From positions 1 to 27,493 of the forward strand of contig CAYJJB010000023.1 of assembly GCA_964370405.1 (NCBI GenBank): a stretch of DNA of 27,493 nucleotides, read 5' to 3'. Position numbers and translations under genes: made by a program. Source of the DNA: SIG603 sp964370405 (GTDB lineage: Bacteria > Bacillota > Clostridia > Oscillospirales > Acutalibacteraceae). Under the pieces are notes generated by a model. The model was not told the DNA's origin, made no database searches, and was given only the letters and a program-made list of their open reading frames with translations. Shown in pieces: positions 23,273 to 27,493 of this stretch (position 1 is the first letter of the stretch; the number at the start of each line of letters is the position of its first letter).

Positions 23273-24451
23273 ATGAAATACGATTTTACTACTCTAAGAG
23301 ACAGAACACACGCAGCTTCCATGAAATGGGAAAGAATGAAAGAACTAAAAAAGGACATTCCAGCGGGTACAATTCCATTTTCTGTTGCAGACATGGAATT
23401 TATCAATGCACCTGAGATAATCGATGCAATAAAAGATTATCTTGACAATGTAAACCTAGGTTACACTATTCCCTCAGATAAGTATTATCAAACTGTATGC
23501 ACTTGGATGAAAGAAATGCACGATTATGATGTAAATCCCCATGAAATTGTGACAACACCCGGCGTTGTTCCAGCACTTTATTATTGTACAGATGTTTACT
23601 CAAATGATGGCGATGGCGTTATCATAATGCCTCCTGTTTACCCTCCTTTTTATGACGCAACAAAAAGAGATACACGAAAAACCGTTTTATGCCCTCTAAT
23701 TTTAGAAAATGACCAGTACTATATCGACTTCACTTTGCTTGAAGAATTTTGCAAAAAGCGAGAAAACACCCTACTCATCTTCTGCAATCCTCATAACCCC
23801 GGCGGCAGAATATGGTCTAAAGACGAGCTTTATAAAGTGGCAAAAATTTGCTATGATAACAATGTATTTTTAATCAGTGATGAAATTCACTGCGACATTA
23901 CCATGCCAAATTACACACATTTTAGCATGGGAAGATTTAAAGAATTTGAAGATAATTTAGTTGTCTGCACGGCACCTACAAAGACATTTAATACAGCTTC
24001 AACCCAAATGTCAAACCTAATTATTAAAAATGAAGAAAAAAGACAAAAATTTATTGATTATAAAACAACTCACTGTATAGAAGTTGGAAACTCACTGGGC
24101 TTTGCCGCATGCATTGCCGCATATACAAAAGGCCATGAGTGGAGAAAAGAAATGCTAAGTGTTGTGTGGGACAACTATCTATATATAAAAGATTTTATAG
24201 AAAAAAATCTGCCGAGTATTGGACTATTTGAAATGCAAGGCACTTACCTTGCTTGGATAGACTGCAGAAAACTTGGTGTAGACCACGACACATTAATCGC
24301 AAAAATGGAAGAACACAACCTTTTCTTTGGCACAGGAACAATGTTTGGCCCCGAAGGCGCAGGATTTTTAAGAATGGTGCTTGCCACACCAAAACATGCA
24401 GTAATTGATGCAATGAACACATTTAAAACAGCAATAGAGGAGCTAATGTAA
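23273..24451 (+). CDS. patB: PatB/MalY-type cystathionine beta-lyase (PLP aminotransferase fold)
   Basis: This 392-residue fold-type I PLP enzyme is of the PatB/MalY group, which cleaves C-S bonds of cystathionine or cysteine to give homocysteine or sulfide plus pyruvate and ammonia. Hallmarks are W-x-V/A-D-M-E-F near 38, C-N-P-H-N-P-G-G-R (171-179), S-D-E-I-H-C-D (202-208) and the lysine of A-P-T-K-T-F-N (Lys237) that binds PLP. The open frame runs upstream through the terminator, but ATG 23273 with GAGG 5 bases before it is the right start. The stop overlaps the next ATG as TAATG. No clear separate promoter is seen apart from a weak TTGCTA/TATACT pair at 23189-23218, just before the terminator hairpin. 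Confidence 0.9.
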   Translation: MKYDFTTLRDRTHAASMKWERMKELKKDIPAGTIPFSVADMEFINAPEIIDAIKDYLDNVNLGYTIPSDKYYQTVCTWMKEMHDYDVNPHEIVTTPGVVPALYYCTDVYSNDGDGVIIMPPVYPPFYDATKRDTRKTVLCPLILENDQYYIDFTLLEEFCKKRENTLLIFCNPHNPGGRIWSKDELYKVAKICYDNNVFLISDEIHCDITMPNYTHFSMGRFKEFEDNLVVCTAPTKTFNTASTQMSNLIIKNEEKRQKFIDYKTTHCIEVGNSLGFAACIAAYTKGHEWRKEMLSVVWDNYLYIKDFIEKNLPSIGLFEMQGTYLAWIDCRKLGVDHDTLIAKMEEHNLFFGTGTMFGPEGAGFLRMVLATPKHAVIDAMNTFKTAIEELM

Positions 24452-24936
24452 TGTCGGGTACTTATTTATTTCCAAGTGACAAAAATGAAATGTATAAAAC
24501 TTTACACCTTTACTGTAAGGGTTTGATATCAGATAATGAAAGTCTGGTTTCCAAACTATCAAATTTAAGCGCCATAATAAATTTAGCACTTGAAAATATC
24601 AACTGGGTAGGATTTTATTTACTAGATGGAGAGGACCTTGTATTAGGTCCTTTTCAAGGAAAACCCGCTTGTGTAAGGCTTCAAAAAGGTAAGGGAGTCT
24701 GCCAAAAAGCGGTGGAGAGTAAAGCGACTATACTTGTCGATGATGTCCATGCTTTTTCAGGCCATATCGCCTGCGACAGCGAGTCAAACTCTGAAATTGT
24801 CATCCCACTTAAAAATAAGTGCGGTGAAGTTGTGGCAGTTTTAGACATTGACAGCCCTATTAAAAGTCGTTTTGATGAAAGCGATAAACAAGGTCTTGAA
24901 GCAGTTTGTATGGAAATTGACAAATACTGTTTCTAA
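24451..24936 (+). CDS. msrC: Free methionine-(R)-sulfoxide reductase (GAF domain)
   Basis: This 161-residue single GAF-domain protein reduces free Met-(R)-sulfoxide. The three active-site cysteines of the E. coli enzyme (84, 94, 118) match C74, C84 and C108 with identical spacing, in F-Q-G-K-P-A-C, G-K-G-V-C and H-I-A-C-D. The S-N-S-E-I-V-I-P segment is also conserved, so it should be active rather than a signalling GAF. It shares a base with the patB stop (TAATG), so the two sulfur-amino-acid enzymes are translationally coupled. Confidence 0.92.
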   Translation: MSGTYLFPSDKNEMYKTLHLYCKGLISDNESLVSKLSNLSAIINLALENINWVGFYLLDGEDLVLGPFQGKPACVRLQKGKGVCQKAVESKATILVDDVHAFSGHIACDSESNSEIVIPLKNKCGEVVAVLDIDSPIKSRFDESDKQGLEAVCMEIDKYCF

Positions 24937-24959
24937 TTTTTTATAAGTGAGGTAGCAAA

Positions 24960-25675
24960 GTGACTTCTTTAACGCTTAAATGGATAGCGATAATCACCAT
25001 GATAATCGATCATATTGGATTGGTGTTTTTCCCCGAAATACAGGTACTTCGCATTATTGGAAGAATTTCTTTTCCAATTTTTGCCTTCTTGCTTGTGCAA
25101 GGATATTTAAAAACATCAAGTCTTCCAAGATATCTTTTTAGACTTGGGTTATTTGCAATAATATCTGAAGTTCCGTATGATTTGATGAGAAATAACACCT
25201 ATTTGGAATTTGGTCGTCAAAACATTTTGGTTTTACTGTTTTTTGGACTTTTATCGCTTTATTTCTTAGATTTTACATTCAAGAAAAAAAATCCTCTTTA
25301 TTTAATAGGTCTAATTTTATCTGTTATTGCAGTTGTTTTCCTAAACCCTTCATACTCACTTTATGGCATATCAATTATTTTGGCGTTTTTCCTATTTAGG
25401 AAGTACCGTGGTGCTGATGTGTTGGCGTTTTTAGGGCTCACCTACCTTTTCTATGGNNNNNNNNNNTGTCGTGGGGCTTTACAGCAGGAGCTCAGCACTA
25501 TGAAATTTTACAACTAAATCAAACCCAACTTTACGGATTTTTAGCTGCAATACCCATAGTTTTTTATAATAACAAGCCCGGCAGAGGCCGTGAAAAATGG
25601 ATTTTCTATATTTTTTACCCAGCCCACATGGCAATTATTTGGGGGCTTAATTATTTATTAACAACATATTTATAA
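24960..25675 (+). CDS. TraX-family membrane protein, interrupted by an assembly gap
   Basis: This is a polytopic membrane protein of the TraX family. Its signature K-W-I-A-I-I-T-M-I-I-D-H-I-G is near residue 8, followed by I-G-R-I-S-F-P-I-F-A-F and a C-terminal K-W-I-F-Y-I-F-Y-P-A-H. In conjugative plasmids TraX acetylates pilin; chromosomal members have no settled role and resemble acyltransferases. The start is GTG with GAGG 7 bases before it. Ten Ns at 25457-25466 interrupt it. The frame before the gap and the frame from 25469 to the TAA at 25673-25675 differ, but both match the family, so the N-run is the wrong length rather than the gene being broken. About 233 residues are visible, a normal size. 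Confidence 0.85.
25457..25466. other. Assembly gap (10 N)
   Basis: Ten unknown bases lie within the traX-like gene. Restoring a single reading frame requires a true gap length of 2 modulo 3 (such as 8 or 11 bases), so ten is a placeholder. Confidence 0.95.
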
Positions 25676-25682
25676 AATAGAT

Positions 25683-25711
25683 TTGAAAACTAAGAAAAAA
25701 AAGAGTATAAT
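25683..25711 (+). promoter_or_regulatory. Predicted sigma-A promoter of glyA
   Basis: TTGAAA (25683-25688) and a perfect TATAAT (25706-25711) are 17 bases apart, with an A-rich spacer. The start would be near 25718, giving a leader of about 34 bases that holds the AAAGGA ribosome binding site. Confidence 0.75.
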
Positions 25712-25751
25712 TATATTATTCTAATATATTCGCTTGAAAGGATTGATAAAA

Positions 25752-27005
25752 ATGTACAAGGATATGATGGACACAATAGGCTTTATAGCAAATACAGACA
25801 AAGAAGTTTCTAATGCGATGAATGAGGAACTTTTAAGACAAAGAAGAAATTTAGAGCTTATTGCCTCTGAAAATATTGTAAGCCCTGCTGTTATGGCTGC
25901 TATGGGCAATGTTTTAACAAATAAATACGCAGAAGGGTACCCCTCAAAACGCTACTATGGTGGCTGTGAATGTGTTGACGTTGTGGAAGAAATTGCAAGA
26001 AAAAGAGCATGTGAACTTTTTGGAGCAGAGCATGCAAACGTTCAGCCTCACTCAGGCGCACAGGCTAACATGGCTGTATATTTTGCATTTTTAAAGCCCG
26101 GCGACACTGTAATGGGCATGAACCTTGCAGAGGGCGGACACTTAACACATGGTTCACCTGTTAACATGTCTGGCTCATATTACAACTTTGTAGCATACGG
26201 TGTAGACCCTGTTACTCATAAAATAGATTATGATAAAGTGGAAGCACAGGCTATGGAAGTTAAGCCCAAAATGATGGTTGTAGGAGCAAGTGCTTATCCA
26301 AGAGCGATAGATTTTAAACGATTTAGAGAAATATGTGACAAGTGTGGCGCATATCTTATGGTAGATATGGCTCACATTGCAGGACTAGTTGCAGCTGGAG
26401 TTCATCAAAATCCTGTACCTTATGCACATTTTGTAACAACTACTACTCATAAAACACTAAGAGGGCCAAGAGGTGGACTTATACTTTGCAGTGAGGAGTT
26501 CTCTAAACAAATTGATAAGGCAATATTCCCAGGTACCCAAGGCGGACCATTAATGCATACAATAGCCTCAAAGGCTGTCTGCTTTGGCGAAGCTTTAGAC
26601 CAAAGCTTTAAAGTATATGGTGAGCAAATTGTTAAAAATGCAAAAGCCTTAGAAGAAGGACTTTCAAAAAGAAATATTAAAATGGTATCAGGCGGCACTG
26701 ACAACCACCTAATACTAATAGATTTATCAGGACTTGAAGTAACGGGTAAAGAACTTGAAAAAAGACTTGATGAAGTTTACATTACAGTAAATAAAAATAC
26801 AGTTCCAAACGAAACAAGAAGTCCGTTTGTAACAAGCGGTGTAAGAATTGGCACACCTGCAATCACTACAAGAGGACTAAAGGAAGAGGACATGGACGTT
26901 ATTGCAAACTGCATTTCCCTTGCCTTAAATGACTTTGAAAGTAGTGCAGATTTTATACGTGAAGAGGTAACAAAACTTTGCGCAAAATATCCTTTGTACG
27001 AATAA
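25752..27005 (+). CDS. glyA: Serine hydroxymethyltransferase
   Basis: This 417-residue PLP enzyme interconverts serine and glycine with tetrahydrofolate, feeding one-carbon metabolism. Motifs: R-Q-R-R-N-L-E-L-I-A-S-E-N near 30, Y-A-E-G-Y-P-x-K-R-Y-Y-G-G-C near 60, D-M-A-H-I-A-G-L near 205, and T-T-T-T-H-K-T-L-R-G-P-R-G-G with the PLP lysine at about 234. Start: ATG 25752 with AAAGGA 9 bases upstream; a TTG at 25734 is in frame but overlaps that region without its own site. It has its own promoter. rarA follows after 29 bases. Confidence 0.97.
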   Translation: MYKDMMDTIGFIANTDKEVSNAMNEELLRQRRNLELIASENIVSPAVMAAMGNVLTNKYAEGYPSKRYYGGCECVDVVEEIARKRACELFGAEHANVQPHSGAQANMAVYFAFLKPGDTVMGMNLAEGGHLTHGSPVNMSGSYYNFVAYGVDPVTHKIDYDKVEAQAMEVKPKMMVVGASAYPRAIDFKRFREICDKCGAYLMVDMAHIAGLVAAGVHQNPVPYAHFVTTTTHKTLRGPRGGLILCSEEFSKQIDKAIFPGTQGGPLMHTIASKAVCFGEALDQSFKVYGEQIVKNAKALEEGLSKRNIKMVSGGTDNHLILIDLSGLEVTGKELEKRLDEVYITVNKNTVPNETRSPFVTSGVRIGTPAITTRGLKEEDMDVIANCISLALNDFESSADFIREEVTKLCAKYPLYE

Positions 27006-27034
27006 TTTTTTATTAAAATCAAGGAGTTTTATAA

Positions 27035-27493
27035 ATGAATTCACCCTTGGCAGATAGAATAAGGCCTAAAACTCTTGACGATGTTGTGGGTCAAAAACAT
27101 ATTTTAGGGCAAGACAAGATTTTGCGAAAAATAATTGACTCTGGTAGTATTCCAAACATGGTTTTTTACGGCCCGTCAGGGGTGGGTAAAACCACTATCG
27201 CATCCATTATTGCTGAAAAGACAAATAAATATCTTTGTAAACTAAACGGCACTACAGCAAGCACTGCTGATATTAAAGCGGTAGTTGCACAAACAAACAC
27301 GATAAATGGAATGAATGGCGTTTTACTTTATCTTGATGAGATACAGTATTTTAATAAAAAGCAACAGCAAACTCTTTTGGAATTTATTGAAAACGGAAGC
27401 ATAACTTTAATTGCCTCAACTGCTGAAAACCCTTATTTTTATGTATATAAGGCTATTTTAAGCCGTTCTACAGTCTTTGAATTTAAGGCAGTT
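27035..27493 (+). CDS. rarA: Replication-associated AAA ATPase RarA/MgsA, N-terminal part
   Basis: The first 153 codons of a RarA (MgsA) protein, cut by the window edge. It opens with P-L-A-D-R-I-R-P-K-T-L-D-D-V-V-G-Q-K-H. Walker A G-P-S-G-V-G-K-T is at 46-53 and Walker B L-L-Y-L-D-E-I-Q at 97-104, followed by K-Q-Q-Q-T-L-L-E-F-I-E-N-G. These fit RarA rather than RuvB or DnaX. RarA acts at stalled replication forks with SSB. The ATG follows AAGGAG by about 8 bases. The short spacing after glyA suggests co-transcription. Confidence 0.92.
   Translation, partial: MNSPLADRIRPKTLDDVVGQKHILGQDKILRKIIDSGSIPNMVFYGPSGVGKTTIASIIAEKTNKYLCKLNGTTASTADIKAVVAQTNTINGMNGVLLYLDEIQYFNKKQQQTLLEFIENGSITLIASTAENPYFYVYKAILSRSTVFEFKAV

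Noticed and set aside
24960..25675. Conjugative element suggested by the TraX-like gene
   Set aside because: Chromosomal TraX-family genes are common in Firmicutes and no relaxase, type IV secretion or integrase gene is in the window.

Overview
The window looks like a piece of a low-G+C, spore-forming Firmicutes (Clostridia) genome. The evidence is the AT-rich codon use, strong AGGAG-type ribosome binding sites, several TTG or GTG starts, the sporulation genes yqfC, yqfD and a ylbJ-type gene, and the conserved block phoH-ybeY-dgkA-era-yqzL-recO. Family assignments come from reading the translations; no database search was run. A 10-N scaffold gap lies inside a traX-like gene, so this is draft sequence.

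Layout. On the minus strand, positions 1-4965 hold an oligopeptide/dipeptide ABC operon in the order oppA-oppB-oppC-oppD (oppD only begins here). Its promoter sits in a 446-bp AT-rich gap, and a hairpin attenuator separates oppA from oppB. Also on the minus strand, 5412-6739 holds a small cysteine-motif protein and the ylbJ-type sporulation membrane protein. These diverge from a long plus-strand run. First come yqfC-yqfD, then phoH-ybeY-dgkA-era-yqzL-recO-mutS2 (ribosome maturation, envelope lipid recycling, DNA repair). Next are htpG, a CPBP membrane protease and tadA, a DUF4430 lipid-side protein with an ECF transporter S component, then nth and ade. After a structured gap come a DUF362 ferredoxin protein with its own promoter and terminator, a patB/malY-type C-S lyase coupled to a free-methionine-sulfoxide reductase, the traX-like gene, glyA with its own promoter, and the start of rarA/mgsA.

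The most unusual object is the OppC permease. About 280 residues, readable as seven RCC1-type repeats (a full seven-bladed beta-propeller), are inserted in the extracellular loop between the first membrane helix and the conserved DQFGRD segment. The rest of the permease, including the EAA loop, is intact. This puts a propeller at the outer mouth of a peptide importer, where the substrate-binding lipoprotein docks.

Two non-coding elements also stand out. The era leader can fold into a compact three-way junction wedged between an AAAGGA ribosome-binding sequence and the start codon. The nth leader has three consecutive hairpins, the last of which buries the nth ribosome binding site and competes with an alternative stem. 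The remaining genes are mostly ordinary housekeeping genes.
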